A DNA stretch of 64,000 nt. Source: Hericium rajendrae. Its lineage: Eukaryota > Basidiomycota > Agaricomycetes > Russulales > Hericiaceae. Made by a program: the position numbers and the translations under genes. The stretch is from contig CM065878.1 in assembly GCA_033439255.1 (NCBI GenBank), forward strand, positions 4,774,001-4,838,000, in the 5' to 3' direction. Position 1 is the first letter of the stretch, and the number at the start of each line of letters is the position of its first letter. A model generated the notes under the pieces. The model worked only from the letters and a program-made list of their open reading frames with translations, ran no database searches and had not been told where the DNA came from. Shown here in pieces: positions 34,132 to 44,837 of this stretch.

Positions 34132-34398
34132 TCAGTAAGTATTGATCACAGAAAACAGGTGAGCATTCATTCTGTGGCTCAATGCAAGGTATCGGACATT
34201 GCTGACATTTTCTCGTCGTGCATGGCGTCTCGCGCTGCGAATGTGAGTAGAGATCGTTTGAACTTGGTATCTTAAGCTGATAGTTTGACGCTCTAGGGAA
34301 TCCTTGTAAGGTCCGTACATGCTCAGCCCGTCGTCAAGAGTCTGTTGTTGTCCATTGTACTGGATGACAACCTTGTCTCTCCAGCTTACTTGTGCCAT
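34132..34398 (-). CDS. Possible third array gene, unit 3
   Basis: A short minus-strand frame begins M-A-Q-V-S-W-R-D-K-V only 115 bp from the bHLH ATG and continues I-Q-Y-N-G-Q-Q-Q ... L-D-D-G-L-S-M-Y-G-P-Y-K. Unit 4 (37928-38170) has the same start with conservative changes. Units 1, 2 and 5 keep the DNA similarity but not the frame. Function is unknown. It could be a real small gene decaying in some units, or promoter DNA that happens to stay open. Confidence 0.35.
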   Translation of the reverse strand: MAQVSWRDKVVIQYNGQQQTLDDGLSMYGPYKDSLERQTISLRYQVQTISTHIRSARRHARRENVSNVRYLALSHRMNAHLFSVINTY

Positions 34399-34437
34399 CT
34401 GCGGCTGGACGTCTTGCCCGAGGTGATGTTAGTATCG

Positions 34438-34444
34438 TATAAAG
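34438..34444 (+). promoter_or_regulatory. TATA box of bHLH copy 3
   Basis: TATAAAG, 75 bp upstream of the ATG at 34513. Confidence 0.6.
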
Positions 34445-34512
34445 TAGTCAAAACTCGCAACGGACATGGTAAGCATTCCTCTTACATCTCACGATTACGA
34501 CTCACGACCGAT

Positions 34513-35688
34513 ATGCAACATTCTTCTACGCCTGGAACGTCCCGAAGATGGTCTCCTGCCAGTCTTGACCGCAGCATGTTCGACGCTGGTGCCGAACAAT
34601 TGTTGAATTCGCAATACGACTATGTACAGACATCAGCGACGACCGCGACAACGAATGCACACTATTCATAGTAAGTAAATTTTTTCCCTTGGTCATGAAC
34701 GCAGCCTAACGCATGACACTTTGAAGTGCGACGCAAGCTGGATATACGAATTACACGCAAACTGCTCAGCCCTCTTATACCCACTCGATTGGACACTCGT
34801 CGAGCTACCAGTACCCTAATGATTTATACCCTGCTAATTTCCAGTAAGTCTGAGCAATATATTTCACTCTTCGAAACGACTGACCTCTCGCCAGATCGGA
34901 CCAGCCATTGTATCAAAGTACTACAACATCCGACTGGTCTTCATCCGGCTACTATGACCACGCGACGCAAGCGTCAGTCAGCTACAACTTGAGCTCCTCG
35001 AATCAACATGTCGCGGGCACCGCCTCTTCAGGCAGCAGCCAGCCCGTACTGAAAGGCAAGCTTCCCTCATCCAAGAAACGGGCACAAGCCGCATCCACTT
35101 CTCACAGCCGCCAGAGCGAAGACAAAGCGAAGATGCGCAGCATGCTGGGGAGAATAAGGCTTCCTATCGGCAGCACGTCAATGGAAGGAGCATCTCTACC
35201 TCCCGCAGCTGGCGACAAGCGCAAGGATCGCACGTCGCCCGTGCCAGGCGCGACCAGTACAGCCAACCCGCCGACTACCAAGAAGGCACGGCCGCTTGAT
35301 GTCGAAGCCCGGAAGGCGAATAAGGACAAGACACAACATTGGAGGGATCAGCAGGCTATTGACCTGGCTAAGCTCACTGAGAAGCTTCCCGACCATATGC
35401 GCAAGTATACTAGCGGAGATAAGCCGTCGCCGCAGAATGTCGGAAAAGGTGCGCATGTCCGTCGTCGAATTGAGCTCATCGCTGACTACGTGTCCAGCGG
35501 TCATTCACATAGAGGAGCTCGAAAGCGAAATGGTTCAACTGAGAGCATCTCGGTCCCAGTTTGCATCTGAAAAACTTGCTCTTCAAGCAGAAAGCAGAGT
35601 ACTGCAACGTCATCTGGAAGCAAAAGATGCGAGGATAGGGGAATTAGAGCGAGAGCTGCAGAGATGGCAATACATGTTACACCAGTAA
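34513..35688 (+). CDS. Atypical bHLH-leucine-zipper protein, copy 3
   Basis: Paralogue of 1595-2835 from a second subgroup (start M-Q-H-S-S). Exons 34513-34670, 34727-34843, 34895-35448 and 35498-35688 give about 339 residues. The N-terminal half has Tyr/Ser/Gln-rich repeats (G-Y-T-N-Y-T-Q). The bHLH region lies near 240-295: basic K-A-N-K-D-K, helix 1 L-A-K-L-T-E-K-L-P, loop D-K-P-S-P-Q-N, helix 2 A-V-I-H-I-E-E-L. A zipper follows to the C-terminus. Intron 3 is 49 nt, so failure to splice would shift the frame, which shows that it is a real intron. It pairs with partner copy 5 tail-to-tail. Confidence 0.75.
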
Positions 35689-35795
35689 TGTCTGTAGCTG
35701 AACCTATGTTCTATATATTATCTGGCTGGATCCGAAGTGGCAATCAGTTCGACCGAAGAGAAGGCTATCAAGCACATGTGGGCAGGGCTGTGCGG

Positions 35796-36377
35796 TCAGT
35801 ATCCGCGCCCGTGCCTGCTCTGTTGCATCATGCGAGATCCGCTGCGCGCCCTATTGGCCCTTTGTACGTCTGCCTGGTACCGGTCATTACGGACACACTC
35901 CTCTGCATCTTCATCCGTACAGCCATAGAACACCGTGAAGAAATCTCCAGGCTTAGTCTGCCCGGCTTCTCTGCGTGTGCGATAGTCTGCTGTGCGCTTG
36001 TCGTATGCACGGCTGGCATCCTCAACGCGATTTTGCACGAGGTCAAGCTCAGCTCCACTCATTTTCCCGCTCAAATATGCAGCGGTGGCGGCGTGGAGCT
36101 CCGTTTGCAGTTCAGCGAGCTCATCACGGCGAGGGACATTGTCTAAAGTGTGGATGAATCATAGGTACTGAACTCGATACGAGATGCACTCACCGGTCCA
36201 ACCAGATTGCCATTCTGTCATCACAAGGCATTAACACACTCCGACACGCACTCAGTGAAATACCGACTTACGATGACTTGGAATAGCAGATCCAATGGTT
36301 TGAGCTGGGACAACGTATCGGCTTGCTTCGCCCGAGGCAGCATCACCTGATTTCGACGGGTTCGAGGCGTATGACAT
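35796..36377 (-). CDS. Array partner protein, copy 5
   Basis: Paralogue of 2942-3521, convergent with bHLH copy 3. It starts M-S-Y-A-S-N-P-S at 36377, with V-V-P-A-Q-T-I-G-S-A-I-P before the first donor. The last exon has G-K-M-S-G-A-E-L, a helix ending K-R-T-A-D-Y-R, G-C-T-D-E-D-A-E-E and a tail ending R-H-G-R-G-Y, the only copy with Tyr instead of the final His. Confidence 0.7.
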
Positions 36378-36894
36378 GGGTACAGACTGGCGATCTCAAC
36401 CGAATTGAGGTCTGTTCAATGGGCATGTAAGGAAGGAAGCTGAGTTGTTCGGTCAGAACTCACGGGATGATACAGTCAGGTAGAATATTGAGGATGACTT
36501 CAGTCCTGTCACTATTTTATACCCTCGCTAAAGAGACTGATGACGCCGCGTTGGTCGCAACGATCCTTGAAGACAATTGTTCTTCGCTTTCGTCGCCAAT
36601 GTACCAGCTATCAATTATATGCACGTAGACGACGTGGCAACCGTCCACGTGGAGACAGCTCGAATGCGACGTCTCCTGCATCTATAACAATAAGCCTAGG
36701 ACTATAAGCTCGGTAGCGGCAGTTCTGCAAACAACAATTGGAAGCATAGACAAAACGTACGAACAGCACGATCATTTGGCATTGCCGGATTCGCAGACGC
36801 TAGACATGACCTATAGGCCACCTTGACTGCCGTGCTCTGAGTTCCAGAAAGCATATGACAACCTTTTCCGAGTCCTTCGTCTAATTAAAGCAGG
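36378..36894. other. Upstream region of partner copy 5
   Basis: No gene. Contains CAATTGGAAGCAT at 36735-36747, shared exactly with 3953, 7161 and 40547. Confidence 0.5.
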
Positions 36895-37560
36895 GTGGAA
36901 TCGGTGATCCGTGGCCAAGAATGGAAACAGCGGAGGCTGTTGCCAAACAAAAGCCTGAGCTTCAGATTCACCAAATGCAAATATGACATTGCGAATTCGA
37001 TATCAAGCTGCGTTCCGGGCCTCGTACTAACCATATCTGCGTGCCGTGGACAAAGGTGAGTTCGTCGTCTGGATCGCGGATATGCAACACTGATCCCATT
37101 GTCCGGGTGGCGTGTGCGACGACTGATGGCCCGAAATACAAAGAAAGGACTACAATCCAAGAGCTCGTGCGTGAGAAGCTAGGGTTGAAGATGAGAGGAC
37201 GACGAACGAGTAGCTGATGCGCAAAAGACAATTGTTTGATGACACGCGGCGGACATACTTATTATGTAGTCCCACCGAGGCATCTTGCAGCATTTCTCAC
37301 GATGACCTGCGAAGACAACAACAAGACCCACTTGTCAAGAAGACATCCGTCAAACGCGATGCAGACGAAGCTTGAAGCTTGAAGCTTGAAGCTTGAAGAT
37401 CGAAGCTCGAAGAGTTGCTCCGTTCGTGACATCGACTCGGATGGCTGAAACGATCGCAGCATAGCATGATTGAATTTAATGGTTTAATTTGAACAGAAAC
37501 CGGCGATTCTGACGTACATAAGCGGTCGAAGGAGATTCAAGGAACATGGATTTCATTGAA
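36895..37560 (-). pseudogene. Duplicated segment with a conserved minus-strand frame (unit 4)
   Basis: This segment and 40660-41340 are paralogous and are absent from units 1-2. On the minus strand both encode H-Q/R-Q-L-L-V-R-R-P-x-I-F-N-P and, further on, R-D-P-D-x-E-L-T-F-V-x-G-T-Q-x-W, sometimes in different frames, followed by F-V-W-Q-Q-P. This looks like an unrecognised gene copied with the unit and now decaying. A short AAGCTTG tandem run (37372-37400) is expanded here. The product is unknown. Confidence 0.4.
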
Positions 37561-37616
37561 TGATGAATCGCGGTGGTAGCACTACTTAGCGGCCGGGCAG
37601 TGGCCGGGCATGTTGT

Positions 37617-37628
37617 CGGAAATAGCCG
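37617..37628. promoter_or_regulatory. CGG-N6-CCG palindrome, unit 4
   Basis: Reads CGG-AAATAG-CCG inside the longer GTCGG..CCGAC palindrome, about 657 bp before the copy 4 start. Confidence 0.5.
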
Positions 37629-37927
37629 ACCTCCAGAATACGACGACTCCCACTTGGCCGGCGATTTTCTTTTAGTCTGTCGAGTCTTTCTTAGATCTGG
37701 TCGAGACAACCCTCATTCAAATATTTACTAAGTATGAGGACGACTCTGTTGAATAGCAATTTCTAAATACTAGGTGCGCTCTTGATGCATGTGAGCATTT
37801 TGCCCTCGAATCGGCGCTGGTGCTCATTTGGTGCTCTTGTTCTCGTCTTTCGGTGCTCAGTGGGATGCTGAAGATATGGGACAGTGATACAGGCTAACCA
37901 TGCAGCTAGTCAGCCAAGAAATCTACC

Positions 37928-38170
37928 TCAGCACTTTTTCTGTCGCACGATGCAAGGGATCACGATCTCTTCGTTGTGATTTCTCACTTGTGTCAAGCAG
38001 CGTCTTCGACCATCAATGTGGATGGATATCCTTATTGGCGTCTGGAAACTTATGCTTTGATTCTCTAGGAGACCCTTGTAAGGTCCGTACGTGCTCAGCC
38101 CGTCGTCAAGATTCTGTTGTTGTCCATTGTACTGGATAGCAACCTTGTCTCTCCAGCTTACTTGCGCCAT
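37928..38170 (-). CDS. Possible third array gene, unit 4
   Basis: Matches 34132-34398: M-A-Q-V-S-W-R-D-K-V-A-I-Q-Y-N-G, then L-D-D-G-L-S-T-Y-G-P-Y-K. After that, similarity is weaker (I-S-I-H-I). See that entry for the doubts. Confidence 0.35.
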   Translation of the reverse strand: MAQVSWRDKVAIQYNGQQQNLDDGLSTYGPYKGLLENQSISFQTPIRISIHIDGRRRCLTQVRNHNEEIVIPCIVRQKKC

Positions 38171-38284
38171 CTGCGGCTGGACGTCTTGCCCAAGATGATA
38201 TTAGTATCGTATAAAGTGGTCAAACCTCGCAACGGACATGGCAAGCACTCCTTTCGCAACTCAAGATTATGAACCACGACCGTT

Positions 38285-39483
38285 ATGCAACATTCTTGTA
38301 CGCCTGAAACTATCCGATGATGGTCTTCTGCTAGTCTTAACCGAAGCATGTTCGATGCTGGCGCCTCACAATCACTGGGTCCGCAATATGACTACGCACA
38401 GACATCAGCGACGACTGCGACAATGAATGCATGTTACCGATAGTAAGTCGGAGTTAGCCCTTGGCCGTGGATGCGCAGGTTAGCTCATGACGTTCTGTCG
38501 TGCGACGCAAGCTGGATACACGAATTACGCGCAAATTGCTGGATCCTCATATCACAGCCACACGACTAGAAACTCTTCAAGCTACCAATACCATAATAAT
38601 TTATACCCTACCAATTTCCAGAGAGCCCGGGCAATCTATCTCACTCTTCGAAATGACTGACTTCTCGCCAGATCGGACCAGCGGACCAACGCATTGTGTT
38701 CAAGTACTGCGACGTCCGACTGGCCCTCATCCGACTACTATGACCACACCGCGCAAGCATCAGTCAGCTACAACTCGAGCTCCTCAAATCAACACGCCAC
38801 GGGCACCGCCTCTTCAAGCAGCAGTCAGCACGCACCAAAAGCCAAGCTTCCCTCGTCTAAGAATCGGGCACAAGCCGCGCCCACTTCTCACAGCCGCCCA
38901 AGCGAAGACAAAATGAAGATGCGCAGCATGTTGGGGAGAATAAGGCTCCCTATTAGCAACGCGCCGATGGAGGCGTCATCTCTACCTTCCGCAGCCGGTG
39001 ACAAGCGCAAAGACCGCGCGTCGCCCTTGCTAGGCGTGACCAGTACCGCCGAACCGCCGACTACGAAGAAGGCACGTTCGGCTGTTGTCGAAGAGGACAG
39101 AGCCCGGAAGACGAATAAGGCCAAGACACAACACTGGAGGGATCAGCAGGTTATTGACCTGACGAAGCTCACTGAGGAACTTCCCGACCATATGCGCAAG
39201 TATACTAGCGGAGACAAGCCATCGCCGCAGAATGTCGGAAAAGGTACGCCGCATGCCCTCTATCGCGCTGATTTTAATGCTGACTGCATGTACTGCGATC
39301 ATCCACATTGACAATCTCGAGAACGAGTTGAATCAATTGAGAGAAACTCGGTCCCAACTAGCATCCGAAAATGCCACTGTTCGAGCGGAAAATGTAGATT
39401 TACGACGCAATCTTTATGAAAGAGTTGTGAAGATTGGAGAATTAGAGCGGGAGCTGCAAATGTGGCGATACGTACAACCGTAG
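38285..39483 (+). pseudogene. bHLH-leucine-zipper copy 4, pseudogene
   Basis: Aligns over its full length with copy 3, but shows four losses. Codon 12 is TGA where the others have AGA. The acceptor of intron 1 reads TCG instead of AAG (38498-38500). The donor of intron 2 reads GAGAGC instead of GTAAGT (38631). The acceptor of intron 3 reads CTG instead of CAG (near 39291). The large third exon is still open for about 205 residues and the promoter elements are kept, so a truncated protein starting at an internal Met (38348) cannot be excluded. The TATA box is at 38210-38216. Confidence 0.75.
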
Positions 39484-39601
39484 TGTATTTAATATATTTG
39501 GTTACAAAGTTGGGATTCGTATTATCACGTTCTGGATCAACGATAATGAACTGGCGACTATAATGAATGTTATCAACCACATTGCTTGTAGGATTATTCG
39601 G

Positions 39602-40179
39602 TCAATGGCCTCGTCCATGCCTGCTCTGGTGTAGCATGCGAGATCGGTTGCGTGCTTCATTGGCTCTTCCTATATCTCCTCGAATTCGGTCATTACGGAT
39701 ACACTCTTCTGCTTGTTCATCAGTGCACCCGTAGAACTCCTTGAAAAAATCACCATGCTTTGCCTGCCCAGCTTCTTTGCGTGCATCGAAATCTGCTATG
39801 CGCTTGTCAAAAGCCCGGCCAGCATCTTCAATGCGAGTTAGTATGGCATCATATTCGGCTCCAGTAATCTTCCCGCTGGAATATGCAGCGTAGGCTTCTT
39901 GGATCTCCATCTGTTGTTTGACAAGATCGACAGGGGCTGTGGCTTTGTCTACGTCCTGAATAAATAAACAGACCTCAATGCCGACACGAGAGATCCCTCA
40001 CTAAACGGTGCAGATTTATATTCTATCGGAACAAAGCATTAGCGTCACACGCCGGATAATCATTTTATATTCGGCTTACGATGAGTCGCGATGACGGACT
40101 GAATAGCCTGGGGTGCGACAGTATAACGACCTGATTGTGCGACACTGTTCGGTGTGGTGAAGTTCGAGGGGTACGACAT
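39602..40179 (-). CDS. Array partner protein, copy 6
   Basis: Paralogue of 2942-3521, still intact although its bHLH neighbour is broken. It starts M-S-Y-P-S-N-F-T, with Y-T-V-A-P-Q-A-I-Q-S-V-I before the first donor. The mini-exon ends A-P-F rather than A-R-I because the donor has shifted. The last exon has G-K-I-T-G-A-E-Y, G-C-T-D-E-Q-A-E-E and the tail R-H-G-R-G-H. Confidence 0.68.
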
Positions 40180-40659
40180 GGCTATAGATGGATGGTCTCA
40201 ACCGACTTGATATCTGTTCAATTGGCGCGTTAGGAATAGATGAACCTGTCACATCATCGAGTTAAGACTCACGGAATGATATAGTTAGGCAAGTACTGGA
40301 AAGAGATGTTGGGGATGGAAATCACGACGCATAGCTACCTTATATCTCAATCGATGAGACCGACGAAGAAATGCTGTCAGTGGCCTTCGCGAATGTCGAA
40401 GACAATTGTTTGTAGCTTTTCGTTGCCATCGTATTAGCTATTAATTGTATGCACGTAGATGACGTGGCAACCGCCCGCATGGAGACATCTGGAACGAAAT
40501 ATCGCCTGCATCTATCACAATAGGCTTAGTACTATAAGCTCGGGAACAATTGGAAGCATGGAGAGAACATACGAAAATCGCCATAGTCTGGCGCAGCAGC
40601 GCCTGGTCTGCAGGTTCCACGAAAGAGAGGAAACCTTTCACGAGTCCCTCGTCTAGTCA
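40180..40659. other. Upstream region of partner copy 6
   Basis: No gene. Contains CAATTGGAAGCAT at 40547-40559. Confidence 0.45.
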
Positions 40660-41340
40660 ACACAAGGTGGAGGCGGTGATCGATAGCCAAAAATGGAGAT
40701 ACCTGAGGCTGTTGCCAAACAAACACCTGGACTTCAGATTCACAAAGCGCAAACATGTTGCTGAATTCGATATCAGCAAGTTGTATTCCGGGCCTCGCAC
40801 CAGCCATAGCTGCGTGCCACAAACGAAAGTGAGCTCGCCATCTGGATCGCGGATACCTAACATTGAGCCTTGATGAGAAAACTCTGGGGGGCGTGTACAA
40901 CGATTGAGGGCCTAAGACAAAAGGAGAGCAGTCTGCGAACCAGTAGCTCATGTGTGAGAAGCCAGGATTGAAAATGGGAGGACGACGAACGAGTAGCTGA
41001 CGCGCAAGAGACATTTGTTTGATGACACGCGGCGGACATATTGATATTGGCATCTTGCAGCCTTTCTCACGATGACCTGCGAAGACAACAACAACAAAGA
41101 CCCACTTGTAAAGAAGACATTCATCAAGACGCGATGCAGATGAAGCTTGAAGCTTGAAGATCGAAGCTCGAAGAGTTGCTTCCGTGGTGACATCGACTCG
41201 GATGGCTGCAGCATGCAACGACAGCGATTGTGAAAGAACAATCGCAGCATAGCATATTGAGTTGAGAGGTTTACTATGAACAGGAAATGGCGATTATGGA
41301 TTATAGAGGCAGTTGGAGGAGCTTCAACGAACATGGATGT
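40660..41340 (-). pseudogene. Duplicated segment with a conserved minus-strand frame (unit 5)
   Basis: Paralogue of 36895-37560. The R-D-P-D-G-E-L-T-F-V and F-V-W-Q-Q-P-Q blocks are in different frames here, consistent with decay. The single long minus-strand frame across it is partly accidental. Confidence 0.4.
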
Positions 41341-41416
41341 CATTGAATACTGAATCGCGGTGGTAGGTTCGACCGGGCCGGGATACTGCCGGGATAAGCC
41401 CGGCCGTGCAAGCTGT

Positions 41417-41428
41417 CGGAAATAGCCG
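41417..41428. promoter_or_regulatory. CGG-N6-CCG palindrome, unit 5
   Basis: Reads CGG-AAATAG-CCG, 670 bp before the copy 5 start. Confidence 0.5.
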
Positions 41429-42022
41429 ACCTTCAGAACACGACGACTCTCACCTGGCCGGCGACTTTCTTTTCTTCAAAGTCTATTGAGTCTTACTTCT
41501 GGTCGACGATGATCCTCGTTTGAATGCTTACCATGAGTACTGATGTAGTACAAGGATGACTGCGTTGAATAGCAATCTTCAGTACCAGGTGCGCTCTTGA
41601 TGCACATAAGCGTCTTGTACTCGAATCGGCACTGTGATGGTGCTCTTGTTCTCGTCTTTCGATAACTCATTAGAACGCTGAAGACGTGAGACAGTGACGC
41701 AGGCTAGCCATGCAGCTAGGTAGCCAAGAAATCTCCCATGGAAAATAAGACGGCATATCTTCTGTCTCATGATGCAAGGTATCATCTCTTCGTTGTGATT
41801 TCTCACTTGTGCCAAGCAGCGTCTTCGACCGTGAATGTGGATGGATACTCTTATGGGCGTCTGAAAACTTATGCTTTGATTCTCCAGGAAACCCTGTAAG
41901 CTCCGTACTTGCTCAGCCCGTCGTCAAGTCTGAGCGTCCATTGTACTGGCTGACAACCTTGTTTCCAGAGCTGGCTTGTGCCGTCTATGGTCGGACGTCT
42001 TTCGAAGACGATCTCACTGGTG

Positions 42023-42029
42023 TATAAAG
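42023..42029 (+). promoter_or_regulatory. TATA box of bHLH copy 5
   Basis: TATAAAG, 75 bp before the ATG at 42098. Confidence 0.6.
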
Positions 42030-42097
42030 TAGTCTAGGGCCTGCGATGGAATTAGTCACTACTCACCTTCGTCTCATTGCTACGACTTACGACCGAC

Positions 42098-43290
42098 ATG
42101 CAACGTTCCTCTGCGCCTGGACCCTTCCGAAGATGGTCTCCCGCTAGTCTTGATCCTACTATGTTCGACGCTGGTGCCGAACAGTTACCGGCCTCCCAAT
42201 ACGACTATGCATGCACATCAATGACGACTACGACCGTGAATGCATACTATCCATAGTAAGCAAGAGTTAGCCTTTGGCCATGGGTGTAGACGACCTCATG
42301 ATGCCCCGAAGTGCAACCCAACCTGGACATACGAATTATGGGCAAACGACCGGATCTTCACATTATACCGACATGACTGGACACTTGTCAAATTCTCAAT
42401 ACCCTAGTACTCTATATCCTGCTAATAATCAGTAAGTCTAAGCAGTGTATTCCACTCATCGAAATGACTGACCCCCTCGCCAGACCAGACCAGCAGATCG
42501 GCGCATCGTATCAAAGTAATCCAGCCGCCTGGTCTTCATCCACTTACTATGGCCATTCGGCACAAGCTTCGATCAGCTACAGCTCGAACTCAGCGCAACA
42601 GCATGCCTCTGCCGCCGCCTCTTCGAGCAGTCAGACTGCACCGAAAGCGAAGCTTCAATCATCAAGGAAACTGACCGTCGCTTCTCGGTCGACTGCATCT
42701 ACATCTCATGCTCGATCCGACGACGGTATCTCGTCCCATAAAGCAAAGATGGCCGCTATGACGGGAAGAATAAGACTTCCAATCGGAGGCAACGTACACA
42801 TCGAAGCTGTGCCTCAGTCGTCCGGAGTCGGTGACAAGCGCAAGGACCGCGCATCGTCTCCGTCAGACACGACTACCGCCGAAGCGTCTGCTGTCAAGAA
42901 AAGGAAGGAAGCGTTGAGGGTCAAGGACCACAGGAAGAACAGAACAGAGGCTACCGCAGAGCTTGCTAAAAGGCTCCCCAGCCATTTGCAGATATACGAG
43001 GCGCCCTCAGTAAAGCATATCAGACAAGGTTCGTGCGTTTGTAAATGAGATGGTGTGCAGAGCTCATAGCATGTTCAGCGGTCGTCCACATTGATGAGCA
43101 GAGCGCCCGCATTGGACGGCTCGAGAACGAGAATTCTCAATTCAGGACAACTCAGGTCCAGCTTGCATCTGAAATTCGCGTTCTTCGAAGGGAGAGTGCA
43201 ACACTGTTTGATGAGAATGATTTTCTACGACGCACCGTCGCTGAAAAGGATACCAGAATCAGACAATTCGAGGGGGGCGGGCATTGGTAG
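42098..43290 (+). CDS. Atypical bHLH-leucine-zipper protein, copy 5
   Basis: Four exons (42098-42255, 42312-42431, 42484-43028, 43079-43290) give about 344 residues. The N-terminus groups with copies 3 and 4 (M-Q-R-S-S). The zipper groups with copies 1 and 2 (I-D-E-Q-S-A-R-I-G-R-L-E-N-E), suggesting a mosaic gene made by exchange between units. The basic region K-K-R-K-E-A-L-R-V-K-D-H-R-K-N-R is the most basic of the family; helix 1 is T-A-E-L-A-K-R-L-P. Intron 3 is 50 nt. Splice sites and promoter are intact, so this copy looks functional. Confidence 0.75.
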
Positions 43291-43400
43291 TACCTAAATC
43301 CATGACCCAGCTCAATTGGACTTAATCGTGAATCTCCGATATGTTATGTCTATAGCTGAGTAACTTGATGAAGCTCTACTGAACATCGAGGGTTGTACGG

Positions 43401-43975
43401 TCAGTGACCCCCTCTGTTCCTGCTCTTTTGTACCATGCGAGACCGGCTGCATGCTTCGTTGCTCCTTTGGATCTCCATCAGCCGGGCTCCTTTACAAATA
43501 AAGTCCTCCGCTTCTTCATCTGTATACCCGTAAAACTCCTTGACGCGGTCGTTGGGTTTAGTAAGTCCAGCTTGTTTCCGTGCTTGGAAATCCCTCACGC
43601 GCCTATCGTACTCACGGCCAGCCTCCAAAAAGCGATTCATCGCGGCATCAAAATCGGCGGTGCTCATCTGCCCGCTGGAATAAGCGGCCTGGGCGGCGTC
43701 CCACTCAATCTCTAGATCTACAAGCTTGTCACCGCGAGCGACCTTTTCTAGAATATCGATAAGCAAACCATAAACGGCGACACGTGAGTGTCCTTACGAA
43801 TCCGAGCAGAGTTATGTTCTGTCAGATCGAGGTATTAGCCTAGCCCATCACGCACCCCATATACCGTGGACTTACGATGAGTTGAGATGGCGGGCTGAAT
43901 GGCCTGGGCTGGAATGATGTAACGACCATTTTGACCGGAGGCACCACTTGACGTGGTGTTCGAAAAGTACGACAT
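43401..43975 (-). CDS. Array partner protein, copy 7
   Basis: Paralogue of 2942-3521, convergent with bHLH copy 5. It starts M-S-Y-F-S-N-T-T, with Y-I-I-P-A-Q-A-I-Q-P-A-I-S-T-H, mini-exon H-N-S-A-R-I, then G-Q-M-S-T-A-D-F, D-R-R-V-R-D-F, G-Y-T-D-E-E-A-E-D (Tyr replacing the usual Cys) and a tail ending N-R-G-G-H. All splice sites look normal. Confidence 0.7.
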
Positions 43976-44837
43976 GGCGATCGATTGGCGATGTCAACGG
44001 ACTTGGGAGCCTTACAATGTAAGATATATCTGTCAACGGATGTTAATGAGTGATGGAGGCCATCTCGCATGGCCGGACTTACAGAGAGCTGTGTATGGTG
44101 CAGACGAGGTGTTGAAGACCACGAGCCATAGCTCGCTTATATGCATCTGGCGGGCAGCAAATGTCGGAAGGCAATTGTTCCTCGCATTTTGTTGTCTCCA
44201 TATCGCTTTCTGGCAAAATGACGGTGGTAACCAGGGTATGTCACGGAGAGATAGTTGAACCATGATATCACCTGCATTCTAAACAATAGGCTTAATGCCT
44301 GACGATCAACTGCAAACCTTAGACAGCAGCGTCGTTAGGGAAGCCGCGAAGACAATTGGGGCAACATGACTGTCGACTCGGACCACGTGGAGTGTTATGG
44401 GCCAACTGTCAGTATGTCAGTAGCAGGTCAGTAGCAACAGTGCCAGGTAGATCGCCAGCCATCGCAGATGATGATTGGACTGCTTATTGTCATCGCGGGA
44501 CTCGCGGCGCTAGCTATCACAGTGGAAGGATAGCTAGAAACAACATTGCAGTGACGAGCCGTATGTCACGGTATACCCGTAAAATACCACATAAACCTGC
44601 AGGAGGTAGATGAGAGGATGATCATGCAAGGCAGTTCGTGCATGATGACGGTGAATTTGAAGAGTACAAGTTGAAAGTACCTCGGTACCGGGTATTGTAA
44701 GCGCTCGTAGCATTTGTTTGGCGATGGCCTCTGATGGCCTCCGATCCTAACAATTCCCATTTTTGGCTCCCGACGTCGAAGTTCTGTCAGGCTTCTCACT
44801 TTTCTTTCTTCGAGCCTCAACGCTTCCAGTTGCAATT
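43976..44837. other. Right edge of the array
   Basis: No gene seen. It resembles 29815-30230, so two array edges share this sequence. Similarity stops at the CACTA-like element. Confidence 0.45.
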
